Position numbers and translations under genes: made by a program
NCBI GenBank assembly: GCA_965240325.2
Contig: OZ251249.1
Coordinates: forward strand, 620,001-684,000
From: Rebecca billardiae RCC1528
Lineage: Eukaryota; Haptophyta
Reading direction: 5' to 3'
DNA length: 64,000 nt
Shown here: piece by piece, positions 41,600-53,818 of the stretch
How positions within the stretch are numbered: position 1 is the first letter of the stretch
Layout of the letters: each line of letters begins with the position of its first letter
The notes under the pieces: model-generated
What the model saw: only the letters and a program-made list of their open reading frames with translations
The model's database searches: none
What the model was told of the DNA's origin: nothing

Positions 41600-44233
41600 T
41601 CGGCGCGTGTCACGGCGCGGAGCTCGGCGGCGCTCGTGGCCGTGGCGCCGGCGGCGGCGCCGGCGCTCGGCGCGCACCTCGGCGCCATCTTTAGCCCGCT
41701 GCTCGCGACGATGGGTTGCGCCTACGCCGACGCCGCCGCCGACGACGCGGCCGCCGACGACGCGGCCGCGCGCGCGGACGCGGACGCGGCCGCGGCCGCG
41801 GCGCGCGCGCTCGCGGACGCTCTTGAGGACGACGATGCGGACGCCCTGGCGAGCCTGCTCTCGGCGCGCGCGGCGGACGAGGGCGGCGGCGCGGCCGAGC
41901 GCGCGGCGGCGCTCGACGTGCTCGGCGCCCTCTGCGCGCCGACCCACCGCTTCGACCTCACACCCGCCGCCGCGCGGCTGTGCGTCACCCTGCTCCCGGA
42001 CGGCGCGCCGTGCGTGCGCGCGCGCGCGCTCGGCTGCGCCAAGGCGATCTACGGCGGGATGGCGAAGGAGAAGTACCCGCTGCACGCCGCGCCGCTCGCC
42101 GACGCGCTCGCAGAGGTGGTCTCGGCGCGCGCGGCCGTGCGCGCGCGCCTCGCGCGCGCCGCCGCGCGCGCCGCGGCGATGCGCGCGCTCGGCGCTGGCC
42201 AGGAGCCGGTCGGCGCGGCGCGCGCGGCCGCGGCCGCGGCGGCGGCCGCCGACGGCGGCGAGGGCGGCGGCGGCGGCGCGGCGTCGCTGCTCCCCGCGCT
42301 GTGCGCCGCGCCGGGCCCCGCACCCTTCCTCCCGCCGCTGCTCGGCGCGCTGATGGGCGGCACCGCCGACGCGCGCGAGGCCGCCGCGTCGGCGCTCGAG
42401 CTGCTTGTCGCGCACACGCCTGCGGCCGTGCTGCGCGCGCACGCCGTCCAAATCGCCGGACCGCTGATCCGGATTCTTGGCGACCGGTTCGGCTCGGCGG
42501 TGCGCGCGGCGATCCTGCGCGCGCTGCGCGCGCTGATGGCGCACCACGCCGCCACGCTCCGCCCGTTCCTGCCGCAGCTGCAGACCACCTTCGTCCGAGC
42601 CATCGCCGACAGCTCTCGAGTGGTCCGGCTGCAGGGGTGCCGCGCGGTCGCGGCGCTAGCCATGCTCTCGCCTCGGGTTGACTCGTTGCTCAGCGAGCTG
42701 GCCGCAGGTGCGCGCAGCGCAGCGCGAACGGCCGGCCCGGCGGGTGCGCGTGTGTGCGTGTGCGCGCGCGCGCGTGCGTGCCCGGCCGCGCGAGAGCGGC
42801 GCACGCAACGGTCGGCCCGGGCGGCGCGGCGCCGCGCTCACCGGCGACGCCCCTGCGCGCGCGCGCGTGCGCACGCGCGCCGCCGCCCCGTCGCCTCTGC
42901 CGCTCGGCCATGGGCTGCGCTGCGCGCGCGTGCTCTCGCGGTGCGCAGCGCCGGGCAAGGCGGGCACGGAGCAGCCGGCGAAGCTCGCCGCGGTCTTCGC
43001 GCTCGGCGCCGCGCTCAGCGCGCTCGTCGACGCCACCCCCTCCGCAGCGACCGCGCGCTCGGTCGTGGAAGCAATGGAGGCGCGTGTGGCTGATGAGACG
43101 GTGCGCGCGCGCGCGCGGACGCGCACCGCGCCCACGCCGGCCCGTCTGGCTCATTCGGAGCCCGTACCCGCGCGCCGACCCCGCCCCCGCGCGCGCGCTC
43201 GCTCGCGCAGGAGGACGAGCGGATGGCCTCGGCGTGCGCGGTCGCCCTCGGCGGCGCGTGCCGCGTGCTGCCCGCGCCGGAGGCGGCCGATCTCGCGCGC
43301 GAGATTGCGACGCGGGTGCAGGCGCCGCCCGGCGGCTCGGGCGCGGTGCGCGCGGCGTACGCCGCGGCGCTCGCCTCGGCGGCGCGCGCGGCGCACCCGT
43401 CCGCCCTCGCGCCGTGCGCGCCCGCGCTCGTCGCCGCCACCGAGGCCGCGGCCGCGGACGCCGATGAGGTGAGGGCACCGCGCCGCCGCGCCGCTGCGCG
43501 CTCGCCGCGCCGCCGCGCCGCCCGCCGCCTGCTCGCGCCGCCGCGCCCGTCGCGCCGCCGCCCCGCCTGCGTGCGCGCCGCCCGCCCGGGCCGTGCGCTC
43601 GCTTGCTTGCCCGCGCGCTCACGCCCGGCGCGTCGGTCTCGTCCCGGGCGGCGCGCCCCGCAGGATGCGTGCCGGCAGGGCGGCGCGCGCGCGGCGGCGC
43701 GTCTGCTGCAGCGGCTAACGGCGCCGACGGCCGACGCGACGCGGGAGGTCATGGGCGCGCCCACCGCCGAGCCGCGGCGCGTGGCGGAGGAGGAGGCGGC
43801 GGCGGCCGCCGCGCTCGCCGACGCCGACGCCCTCCGCGCGCGGCTGCGCGCCACGCTCGCCGCGCTGCTCGCCGACCCGTCCGACGAGGTGCGAGTGGTC
43901 AGCCTGCACGCGGTCAAGCAGCTCGCGCGCGTGTGGGCGGCCGAGCCCGCCGCCCGCGTGCAGCTCGCGCAGGCTCTCGGCGCGCCGCTCGGCGCGGCGA
44001 TCGCCAAGCCGTCGATCGCCACCAAGGCGCTCGTCGACCGCACCGTCTTCTGGCTGCTGCTCGGAAGCGTCGCCGCCGCCGGCGGCAGCCCGGGCCCCGA
44101 CGCTGCGAACGCTGCGCTCAGGGCGCTCGGCGGCGGCGTGCCGGCGCCGCTCTCCGAGCACTGCACACGCCGGCTCGTCCGCGTCGACGCCGAGGAGACC
44201 GAGGCGGAGGACGAGCTCGATGCCTTCTACTGA
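32966..44233 (+). CDS. GCN1: GCN1 translational activator (HEAT-repeat giant), 4 exons
   Basis: Exons 32966-42707, 42949-43100, 43211-43468 and 43664-44233 give about 3573 residues, against about 2670 in animals and yeast. A CAG at 43676-43678 offers an alternative last acceptor, 15 bases shorter. The conserved eEF3-like HEAT core lies at about residues 2040-2700, for example PHLLACAADGNGAVRAASAG and ALPALQRALTDPHAKVVSAA, then LLALLADAIPEVRATAAKAV. GCN1 binds ribosomes and activates the kinase GCN2 in amino-acid starvation. The excess length is low-complexity: a run of about 50 Gly near residues 441-492, many Ala/Gly tracts, and an Asp/Glu run near 2565-2595. An odd AT-richer patch at 37963-38010 encodes SRYSSYPCVYSIYPLL. 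The C-terminus ends EAEDELDAFY. Divergent from the exchanger, 292 bp away. Confidence 0.9.
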
Positions 44234-44486
44234 GGGCTCGCGTAGGCATCGGCTGAGGAGGCTGCGCATGTATCAGTCCTCGCCCACGCGCGCATGGCGC
44301 ACGTGCGCCCCGGCGGATCTTCGAATAACGTCGCGTGATGGCGATCGATTCTTTTTTGCTAGCTCGATCCCGCCTTGAGCAGACTCAGCCGCGAGCATCA
44401 ATAAGATGCAGTAGCGCATGCAAAACTCGGACTTTTTAATTTTTGGTAACATGATGCCGGGATTCCGTCGCGTGCACACGGCCGTC

Positions 44487-45870
44487 ATGGCTGCAGACCG
44501 CTTGCGCGCCGCATGCCTCCTGCTCGCCGGGGTGCTTCACGGAGCAGCCCCCCGCGCGGCCGAGGCTGGTGACGGGGATGGGTGTTCCGAGGGGACCAAC
44601 GGCACGCGTCTGGCCTTCATCCACGTGGGCAAGGGTGTGCGCCGCAGCTTCCAGCGCGTGGCCGCGCACGCGCGCAAGCGTGGCGCCGCTCGCGGCGAGC
44701 GGATGGAGTCAGCCCCCATACTCGCATCCTCCCCCCCTTCCTTTATGATTGGCCGGTGGCAGCTCGCATGGGGCGTGCCGTGTGCTGCCCGGGCGCACGT
44801 GCATGCGCTCCTGACACCGTCGAACCCCCGCGCCTGCCACCGCCCTGCTGCATGCCGCGCGCGTCGCCGCAGCCGCAGGCGCGAGCGTGCGCACGGTCCT
44901 GCGCCGACATCACATCGGCTTCTGCGAGAGGCACATGCACCCGGTGCTACTGTCCGACCTGGCGGCAGCGTCCGGGCGCAGGGTCGTCGTCCCCATCCGC
45001 GACCCCGTCGACCGCCTCGTCAGCGCGCTCGCCTACTTCCACCGGAAAGAAAATCCGGACTCGCCCTTTTTCGTCAGCAAGGGCCCAAAGGGGCGGCGCG
45101 ACGAGCGCGCGGCGCGAGCGCGCGAGAAGCTGAACAGGACCGCGGGCGCCGGCGAGGTGCAGTTCACGCGCGCGGAGCTCCTGCGCTGCCTCCCGAGCGC
45201 CGCGCAGCTGGCACGGCTGCTCGCGCCGTCCGACGCAGCGCCTGAGCAGCCGGCTCCAGCGTCAGGCTCAGAGGCGCTCGATCACTGCCGACGCATCGCG
45301 GCGTGCGTCGTGGACGGCATTGACGCGCGCGCCGGATCCGGACTCTTGCACGTCGAGAAGGGCTATCGCTTCTACTTCGGCCCGCCGGGCGTGATGCGCG
45401 CCCTTGCCACGATGGACGTGTTTGCGGTGCGGCTCCCGGCCTTTGAGGAGGACGCGCACGAGCTGGTGCGCTGGGCAATGCGTGCCACTGAGCGGCCGGC
45501 TGCAGCGGCAGGCGAGAATGCCACGGCGCGTGGGCATGCTGCTGCACAGGTCGGCGCCATCACGCCGTCGGCCAGCCAGCCGCACGGGGCAGCACGGCGA
45601 GAGCTGCGCGGCACCAAGGCGGGCTCGACTCCGCACGTGCACAGCGACAGCGCAAAATACTCCGCTTACTGGGAGCCGCTTGACGAGCAGCTGGCCTCCG
45701 TCCTGGCGCGGCGCCTCGAGCCGGAGTACCAGGTCGCCGCGCAGCTGCTGTGTATCAGCACGAACGGGCACAGCTCGCTGCCGGCAGTGCTCGGCCGGCT
45801 GCGGCTCGACGGCTGCGCGCCAGGGCCCGAGGTGGATGCGCGCTGGCAATTGGCTCGTGATCTCAGCTGA
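44487..45870 (+). CDS. Secreted sulfotransferase-like protein 1, 2 exons
   Basis: Exons 44487-44634 and 44873-45870 give 381 residues. I chose the start by alignment with the three paralogues (MAADRLRAACLLLAGVL); in-frame ATGs also exist at 44418 and 44451. A signal peptide precedes FIHVGKAAGASVRTVL, which resembles the 5'-phosphosulfate-binding loop of PAPS-dependent sulfotransferases. VVVPIRDPVDRLVSALAY resembles the 3'-phosphate-binding region. The intron splits the loop right after HVGK in all four copies. A conserved C-terminal part includes YWEPLDEQLASVLARRLEPE and LLCISTNGHSSLP. Likely Golgi or secretory sulfation of glycans (inference). The 3' half is nearly identical to that of gene 2. 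Confidence 0.7.
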
Positions 45871-46015
45871 CGAATGCTGATGAAAAGCAAGCGCATATTG
45901 GAAAAAAAAATGCTGCGCGCTTGAGGCCTTGAGCGCTCGTCGCACTTTTCACTGCTGACTGCGCAAGCATTTCCATGCCGCGAGGCGGACGCAAGTACGC
46001 AACTCGTGTCTCAGC

Positions 46016-47403
46016 ATGGCTGCTTGTCGCCCGCGCGTGGCAGGAGCCATCCTACTCGCTGCGGTTCTCCTCGGCGCAGCACCCCGTGCGGCGGATGCTG
46101 GTGACGGGTATGGCTGCCGCGATAACAGGCTGCGTGGCACGCAGCTGGCTTTTCTTCACGTGGGCAAGGGTGTGTGCACTGCTGCGCATGCGCGCAGCCT
46201 TTGCATGCGTGACTATGCGGCCCCGGCCGCGTGTCCGACGCAGTCGAAGCCAGCCATGGGCTGGGCATCTGGCGTCGGCAATCAGCCAGAGGTGGCTGGT
46301 TGTGCAGCACACAGTGCCCCGCCTCGTGCGTGCGCCCTGCTGACATCGTAAGGCCCTCGCTGCGCCTGATGCCACCGCACTGATCGACGCACCGCGCCTC
46401 GGCGCCCGCTGCCGCCTTCCTTTGATTGTTCGCCGCACGCGCAGCGGCAGGCGCCAGCGTGCGCGCGGTCCTGCGCCAGTATCGCATCAGCCACTGCGAG
46501 GTGCACATGCGCCCGGTGCTGCTGTCTGACCTGGTGGCAGCGTCCGGGCGCAGGGTCGTCGTCCCCATCCGCGACCCGGTGGACCGCCTCGTCAGCGCGC
46601 TCGCCTACTTGCACCGCAAGGGCAACCCAGCTTCACCTTTCTTCTTCACCAAGAGCGGGAGGTCGAAGCTAAACGTGAACACGACAGTCGGATGTGGCGA
46701 TGTGCAGTTCATGCACGCCGACGCCCTGCGCTGCCTCCCCAACGCAGTGCAGCTCGCCAGACTGCTGACTCACAGCACCGACGCAGCGCCCACCCAGCCC
46801 GCAGAGCACGCCCAGTGCCGACGCATAGCTGCGTGCGTGGTGGACACGCGCAACGGGCTGGGACTGTTCCACGTTGAGAAGGGCTATCGCTTCCACTTCG
46901 ACCAGCCAGGCGTGATGCGCGCCCTTGCCACGATGGACGTGTTTGTGGTGCGGCTCCCGGCCTTTGAGGAGGACGCGCACGAGCTGGTGCGCTGGGCAAT
47001 GCGTGCCACTGAGCGGCCGGCTGCAGCTGCAGACGACAATGCCACGGCGCGTGGGCAGGCTGCTGCACAGGCCGGCGCCATCACGCCGTCGGCCAGCCAG
47101 CCGCACGGGGCAGCACGGCGAGAGCTGCGCGGCACCAAGGCGGGCTCGACTCCGCACATGCACAACGACAGCGCAAAATACTCCGCTTACTGGGAGCCGC
47201 TTGACGAGCAGCTGGCCTCCGTCCTGGCGCGGCGCCTCGAGCCGGAGTACCAGGTCGTCGCGCAGCTGCTGTGTATCAGCACGAACGGGCATAGCTCGCT
47301 GCCGGCAGTGCTCGGCCGGCTGCGGCTCGACGGCTGCGCGCCAGGGCCCGAGGCGGATGCACGCTGGCAATTGGTTTTTGATCCTGACCAGCAAGTCAGC
47401 TGA
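46016..47403 (+). CDS. Secreted sulfotransferase-like protein 2, 2 exons
   Basis: Exons 46016-46169 and 46445-47403 give 370 residues. The signal peptide is MAACRPRVAGAILLAAVLLG, the loop FLHVGKAAGASVRAVL and the second site VVVPIRDPVDRLVSALAYL. The gene is a mosaic. Its 5' half, including leader and intron, is nearly identical to gene 3. From about 46980 onward it is nearly identical to gene 1 (residues ELVRWAMRATERPAAA and onward). This points to gene conversion or unequal exchange within the array. An AATAAA lies 43 bp past the stop. Function inferred as for gene 1. Confidence 0.7.
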
Positions 47404-47445
47404 TCGGAACAGTGCATGGCGACGATGACTGCTGAAAAACAACTA

Positions 47446-47451
47446 AATAAA
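47446..47451 (+). terminator. Putative polyadenylation signal AATAAA
   Basis: Hexamer 43 bp after the stop of sulfotransferase-like gene 2, in an AT-rich context. Position and sequence are the only evidence. Confidence 0.35.
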
Positions 47452-47559
47452 AGGCTGTGGTACACCTACTGGCAACGCGCCCCTCACCTGCCTGCGCCGG
47501 TCTGTTTTGTGGCGGTGTCTTTGTGCAGTGTTGGATGGCGTTAATCACGCCTTAACCAA

Positions 47560-47588
47560 GTGTGCACGTTAAATCATAGTACACTGTA
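47560..47588 (+). promoter_or_regulatory. Shared upstream motif, copy 2
   Basis: GTGTGCACGTTAAATCATAG plus TACACTGTA, 52 bp upstream of the ATG at 47640. It matches the copy 55 bp upstream of the gene at 5240 except for one base. Gene 2 (46016) lacks it despite sharing the leader sequence. Confidence 0.5.
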
Positions 47589-47639
47589 ACACCGCGCAAG
47601 CATTTCCATGCCGAGGCGGACGCAACTCGTGTTATCAGC

Positions 47640-49241
47640 ATGGCTGCGTGTCGCCCGCGCGTGGCAGGAGCCATCCTGCTCGCTGCGGTTCTCCTCGGCG
47701 CAGCGCCCCGTGTGGCCGATGCTGGTGACGGGGATGGCTGCCGTGACGACAGGCTACACGGCACGCAGCTGGTTTTCATCCACGTGGGCAAGGGTGTGTG
47801 CACTGCTGCGCATGCGCGCAGCCTCTGCATGCGTAACTATGCGGCCCCGGCCGCGTGTCCGACGCAGTCGAAGCCAGCCATGGGCTGGGCATCTGGCGTC
47901 GGCAATCAGCCAGAGGTGGCTGGCTGTGCAGCACACAGTGCCCCGCCTCGTGCGTGCGCCCTGCTGACATCGTAAGGCCCTCGCTGCGCCTGATGCCACC
48001 GCACTGATCGACGCACCGCGCCTCGGCGCCTGCTGCCGCCTTCATTTGATTGTTCGCCGCACCGCGCAGCCGCAGGTGGCAGCGTGCGCGCACTGCTGCG
48101 CCAGTATCGCATCAGCTACTGCGAGGTGCACATGCGCCCGGTGCTGCTGCCGGACCTGGCGGCAGCGTCCGGGCGCAGGGTCGTCGTCCCCATCCGCGAC
48201 CCGGTGGACCGCCTCGTCAGCGCGCTCGCCTACTTCCACCGCAAGGGCAACCCAGCTTCACCTTTCTTCTTCACCAAGAGCGGGCGGTTGAAGCTGAACA
48301 TGAACAAGACAGTCGGGTGTGGCAATGTGCAGTTCACGCGCGCCGACGTCGTGCGCTGCCTCCCCAACGCAGTGCAGCTCGCCAGACTGCTGACTCACAG
48401 CACCGACGCAGCGCCCACCCAGCTCGCAGAGCACGCCCAGTGCCGGCGCATAGCTGCGTGCGTGGTGGACACGCGCAACGGGCTGGGACTGTTCCACGTC
48501 GAGAAGGGCTATCGCTTCCACTTCGACCAGCCAGGCGTGATGCGCGCCCTTGCCACGATGGACGTGTTTGTGGTGCGGCTCCCGGCCTTTGAGGAGGACG
48601 CTCGCCAGCTGGTGCGCTGGGCAAAGCGTAGTGCTGGGCCTGCTGCTGGGGTTGCAGTTGCGGGCAGAGGCGTGCGGGCTGCTGCCATGGAGCAGGTAGC
48701 CACGTCATTCCCTTCAACCCGCAACCATGCTGCTTTGAATGCGTTGGTGCCATCCACTGCCGTCAGTGGAGCCACCAGGGGGCTGGCGGCGGCTGCACAG
48801 GCTGTGCAGCAGTCCGTCGGAGCCGCACTGGGGGAGTTGCGCGGCACCAAGCAGACGGGCTCGACGCACAAGCACAATGAGAGCGCAATATACTCGGCTT
48901 ACTGGGAGCCGCTTGACGAGCAGCTGGCCTCGGCGCTGGCGCGCCGCCTCGAGCCGGAGTACCAGGTCGTGGCGCAGCTGCTGTGCATCAGCACGAACGG
49001 GCACAGCTCGCTGCTGCCGACGGTGCTCGGCAGGCTGCAGCTTGACGGCTGCATCACACACGGTCGACACACCGATCTCGGGGCCGGGCACGACAGCAGC
49101 ACGCCCAATCAACGGGAGGGACGAGCAGTGCCAAACAGCCCGCCAAACACGCCGTATGTGCGCTGGCAATTTGTAGACGACGCATCGCATTCGAAACTAC
49201 CTCAAGTCCGCGTTTCATCGCCCAGAGGGCATTACTTGTAG
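47640..49241 (+). CDS. Secreted sulfotransferase-like protein 3, 2 exons
   Basis: Exons 47640-47793 and 48070-49241 give 441 residues, the longest of the four. The signal peptide matches gene 2, the loop is FIHVGKAAGGSVRALL, and VVVPIRDPVDRLVSALAY is intact. After about 48600 it departs from genes 1 and 2. It carries an insertion of about 60 residues (PAAGVAVAGRGVRAAAMEQV region) and then rejoins the shared YWEPLDEQLASALARRLEPE segment. It also has a distinct C-terminal tail of about 60 residues (VRWQFVDDASHSKLPQVRV). Divergence at the 3' end suggests a different acceptor specificity or loss of constraint. Confidence 0.7.
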
Positions 49242-50136
<895 letters not shown>

Positions 50137-50183
50137 TTTATATATTAACGACGTGGTATGCAACGGGCAGGCGTCAGAGTCAT
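50137..50183 (-). repeat. Inverted partial copy of dispersed unit
   Basis: TATATTAACGACGTGGTATG and CAACGGGCAGGCGTCAGAGT are the reverse complement of the 3' end of unit B (about 50499-50545). The pair forms a fold-back with a loop of about 320 bp. Confidence 0.9.
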
Positions 50184-50386
50184 ATATATAGCATGCAGCG
50201 TGCGTATATATATATATGCTGCGCGCGCCGACTTATCAGCAGCAGATTCGGCGGACTCACATCAGCCTGCTGACGCCTGACGACGACATATGGCTGATGA
50301 TATGCCAATATAAATAATATGACGACGACAGATATCGATCCATCATGGTGCGTCGAGCTTCCGCTCGCGGCGATGCGGAGTGATGG

Positions 50387-50696
<310 letters not shown>

Positions 50697-50773
50697 GTCG
50701 TCGGCCAATAACAATATACGATATAGCTAAGCAGACGAAGCGCATCAAGTGACGTGATGGCCGCGCGGCATCA

Positions 50774-52072
50774 TTAATCACCCGCCTCCGCGCCTAGGAG
50801 GTCCACGACGCGCCCGTCCTGCTCCGCTGCCGCCTGCCGGCGGGCGAGCACCTCGTCCAGGGAGAGCTCCTCGAGGATTTCGACGCCGGACGTGTCCTCG
50901 CCGTCGCCGTCGTCATCATCGTCGCCGCCGGCCGCGGACTGGCCGCCGGCGTCCGCTGCTGCCGCTCTCGCGTGCGCCTCGGTGACCGCGGCGACGCCCG
51001 CCGCAGGCAGCGCATCCCAGCCGCCCAGCTGCTTGGCCGCGTCGAGGCCGCCCTGGAGCCGGGGCAGCGCGCAGTCGGCGTGCACGTAGTTCTTGTTGGC
51101 GCGGTTGCGGTAGTAGGTGGTGAAGCCGAAGCGCACGGAGCCCTGTGGGATGGGGTCGTTGCACGCCTTGCACGCAGAGCGGCCAGTCTTGGCGAGCTCC
51201 ACACGATCAAAGGCGATGGGCTCGTGGGCGGGCAACGACGCCTGGACCATGCAGGCGGGGTCCTTGACGGGCAGGTTGAGGTCGTTGGCGGGCACGGGTT
51301 GCCCCTGGCTGCCCACGCTGCCGAACTTGACGATCGTGACCGGCCCATCCCACGTCTTGCTCTCGAGGTGCGCGGCTACCGGGTGGAAGAAGCGCCCGGC
51401 GCTGGGCTGCCACCACGTGATGCAGCCGCCGGCTCGCGCGCGCGCGCCCGTGTGGCTCTGCTTGAGCGGGTTCTGGGTGATCACCTTGCCGCCGCTCCGG
51501 AAGCGAATCCACCGCACGGTGTGCGGCGACGTGCCGGCGCGCGGGCGGTGGAGCTCGCGGTGCCAGAAGACGAGATCTGCGGCCGTCGGAGCGGAGCCGG
51601 AGAAGAGACAGCGAATGCCCGGGGCAGACAGGTCGGTGGGGCTCACGGCGCTCGGGATCGTGGCCTGCCCGGCCTGCGCGGCGGGAGCCGGGGTTGCGGC
51701 GGGACGCCCGCCTCCTTCTTCCTTCGGGACAGGCGCGCTCGCGTCCGCCCCGGCACCCGGCGTATCAGGGTGGGCGTCCACGCGGGGCCGCTTCGCGGAG
51801 GTCGGTGCAGAGAGCCCGCGGGGCCGCGACGCGGCGTCCTCGTCGGGCGCGCTGAGGATGACAGCGCGTGTGTCCTCGAGTTCGCGCTCGGTGAGGATGC
51901 CCTGCTCGTTCAGCGCGTAGGCCACGCGAAGCTGGCGCACGCGCCACGCCTCCATGCCCGCGCCCGTCTCCAGGATGGATGTCTTGACGCGCTGGAAGGC
52001 GTCGTCGTCGAGCACCCGGTCATCGCGGAGGCTCTTGAGGTCGCGCAGCTGCTTCACCCGAGCGTCGTCCAT
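50774..52072 (-). CDS. SHOCT-like / PARP-type zinc finger protein
   Basis: A single exon of 432 residues from ATG 52072 (MDDARVKQLRDLKSLRDD); the frame is open further upstream but without ATG. The N-terminus has two SHOCT-like helical pairs (LRDDRVLDDDAFQRVKTSIL and YALNEQGILTERELEDTRAV). The middle has a Pro/Ala-rich linker with a possible nuclear signal (SAKRPRVD). A PARP-type zinc finger spans about 285-345: FDRVELAKTGRSACKACNDP with C301, C304, H331 and C334, followed by an acidic tail. PARP fingers bind DNA strand breaks. No ADP-ribosyltransferase, ligase or nuclease domain is present, so the role is probably recognition or recruitment (inference). Confidence 0.7.
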   Translation of the reverse strand: MDDARVKQLRDLKSLRDDRVLDDDAFQRVKTSILETGAGMEAWRVRQLRVAYALNEQGILTERELEDTRAVILSAPDEDAASRPRGLSAPTSAKRPRVDAHPDTPGAGADASAPVPKEEGGGRPAATPAPAAQAGQATIPSAVSPTDLSAPGIRCLFSGSAPTAADLVFWHRELHRPRAGTSPHTVRWIRFRSGGKVITQNPLKQSHTGARARAGGCITWWQPSAGRFFHPVAAHLESKTWDGPVTIVKFGSVGSQGQPVPANDLNLPVKDPACMVQASLPAHEPIAFDRVELAKTGRSACKACNDPIPQGSVRFGFTTYYRNRANKNYVHADCALPRLQGGLDAAKQLGGWDALPAAGVAAVTEAHARAAAADAGGQSAAGGDDDDDGDGEDTSGVEILEELSLDEVLARRQAAAEQDGRVVDLLGAEAGD

Positions 52073-53052
52073 GACAAGGCCAAGGGTGGTGGGTGGCAGG
52101 GCTGGCGAGGGCGGTTGGCTGGCGCCTTCGGCGGCCGTCTGCTGCGCTGCGAGCGCGCCCGCTGCCGCTCCCAAGCCGCTCAGCTGCTGCTCTGGAGCTC
52201 ACGGGCGGGGAGAGACCGGAGAGTGCGCGAGTCACCGCCGCTCCGGCTGGGCGCTGGCCGCTGCGCCGCCCGTTGGCGCTGGCCGGAATGGCCGCGTGCG
52301 TGCGCGAACGCCCGCCTCGCATCGCGCGTCCTGCGCGCAGAGCGCGCGCTCGGCCACGCGCGGTGCGGCGGTGTCGAGGCGGGCATACTCCTGGCCCTCT
52401 TCGCGCCGCGCAACGCCGCCCACGCCCACCGCCGCTCGCACGCGCAGGCCTGCTGCGCACAGCTTGGGCTTTTCAGCACCGGCTGGCGGCGGCGCGCGGG
52501 GCCGAGGGCTCGGCCGGTCATGCGACGCTCGGCCTGGCCGGGACTTTGCGGATGCGTGGGTAGTGTTATCGCTTGACTGGATGCCGGGCGTCGCCGTCAG
52601 AGTGTATTCGCAAGGCGCGCCTGTAGTGGTCGACAGGGCGCAGTGCGCTCGCCCTCCGGAGCCGGGGCAGCGGACGTACCGGTAGGCGCGCGCGCACACA
52701 GCGGGGCTGTCGAGCTGCTTCCGGCTGGGTAGATCGACGGTGTAAGCAATGCATCAGCCCTGGTCTGGGGGGCGTGCGCGGGTTCGGAGGCCGGTGAATG
52801 CTCGGCGCGGACCCACGTGTCTTGTCTGGCACGTATGCGCGACAGCTCGGCTGCTGAGTCTCGAGGATGAGTGGCAGAGCACTTGCCGTCGTCCTGGTGG
52901 TGGCGATGCCTTGGCCGGGACAAAGCCAGCTCGTGTCTCCTCTGTAGCCGCCTGCTGCCGTCGACACGCCACCCAAGGCCTGCGGTCGACGGGCGGCTGC
53001 GTCTGAACGACTGAACCGGGACTGTCTGTGGCGGCACAAACTCGAAGCCCGG
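52073..53052. other. Intergenic, no supported gene
   Basis: About 1 kb. A minus-strand open frame from ATG 53298 (MQLDATLVFGIVPVSSWNST) crosses it for 233 residues. It spans the palindrome at 53053-53158 and looks like chance coding. Confidence 0.35.
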
Positions 53053-53158
53053 CGGCCGGCCGTAGTGCCTGGTGGCACCACTACTAGTGGTGGGCGAGCA
53101 CTCGCTGCGCCAGGCGCGCCCACCACTAGTAGTGGTGCCACCAGGCACTACGGCCAGC
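53053..53158. repeat. Long inverted repeat (44-bp arms)
   Basis: Left arm 53053-53095 and right arm about 53115-53158 are nearly perfect complements. They share GTAGTGCCTGGTGGCACCAC and TACTAGTGGTGGGCG, with a loop of about 20 bp. This is a strong hairpin or a miniature transposon-like relic. Confidence 0.9.
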
Positions 53159-53165
53159 CGCCAGG

Positions 53166-53196
53166 CTGAGTTCGCGGGGGGATATCGCGAACTCAG
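53166..53196. repeat. Short perfect inverted repeat
   Basis: CTGAGTTCGCG and CGCGAACTCAG (11-bp arms) flank GGGGGATAT. The half CTGAGTTC...GGGGGATAT is repeated again at about 53209-53227. It lies 8 bp after the larger hairpin. Confidence 0.85.
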
Positions 53197-53818
53197 CGCG
53201 AGAGGGCTGAGTTCATGGGGGATATCGTCGCCAGGTCTGGTAGAGTTCCATGAGCTGACGGGCACGATTCCGAATACAAGCGTAGCGTCCAACTGCATGC
53301 TACCTGTCTATAGATAGCCCGTTAGGCGTTACTTATCAGACAGTGGCCTAGTACCTCACTCAGTACAGTGCGCATAGTCCGTCGTCCTGAGTCCTGACAT
53401 TGTCGTTGCGACTGCTCGGCGGGTCATGCATCATATTGTAGTACTGCTATACCGGTCCCGCTAATACTCGCCATCAACTGCCTTCGTGAACGCGTGCACA
53501 CGCCGCACAGGGCCGGCCGCCGCCGGGGTCGCGCCTGTGCTCGAGAGACCTTCGCCGGCGCGCCTTGCGCCGTCAACGCTGTCGGGCCGCCACGACTCCG
53601 CGGCGTCTCACAGGATGGTCACGTTCGGAGCGCCCCCTCCGTCTTCGCGTTGCTCCCGCGCGCCAACCTCGCCCGGCAGCGGCATCATCGCCACGGTGCC
53701 ACCCCCACGTTGCCGAGATGGGCCGCGGCCGCTGGGGACGGCTGCTGCCCCTCGGCGCGCGAGATGCCGCCCGTTCCCTGCGACGTGCCGGGCGCGGCGC
53801 TTGCCGATTGTATCAGCA
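53197..53818. other. Intergenic, no supported gene
   Basis: Short overlapping frames only, between the hairpins and the 3' end of the membrane-protein gene. Confidence 0.4.

Noticed and set aside
45975-46343. An ORF of about 120 residues overlapping the leader of sulfotransferase-like gene 2 (a similar one at 47608-47967 for gene 3)
   Set aside because: It lies in another frame over the signal peptide and intron and is shared only because the two genes are recent duplicates; no protein features.
52597-53298. A 233-residue minus-strand frame starting MQLDATLVFG
   Set aside because: It runs through the perfect hairpin and shows no conserved pattern; chance is more likely.
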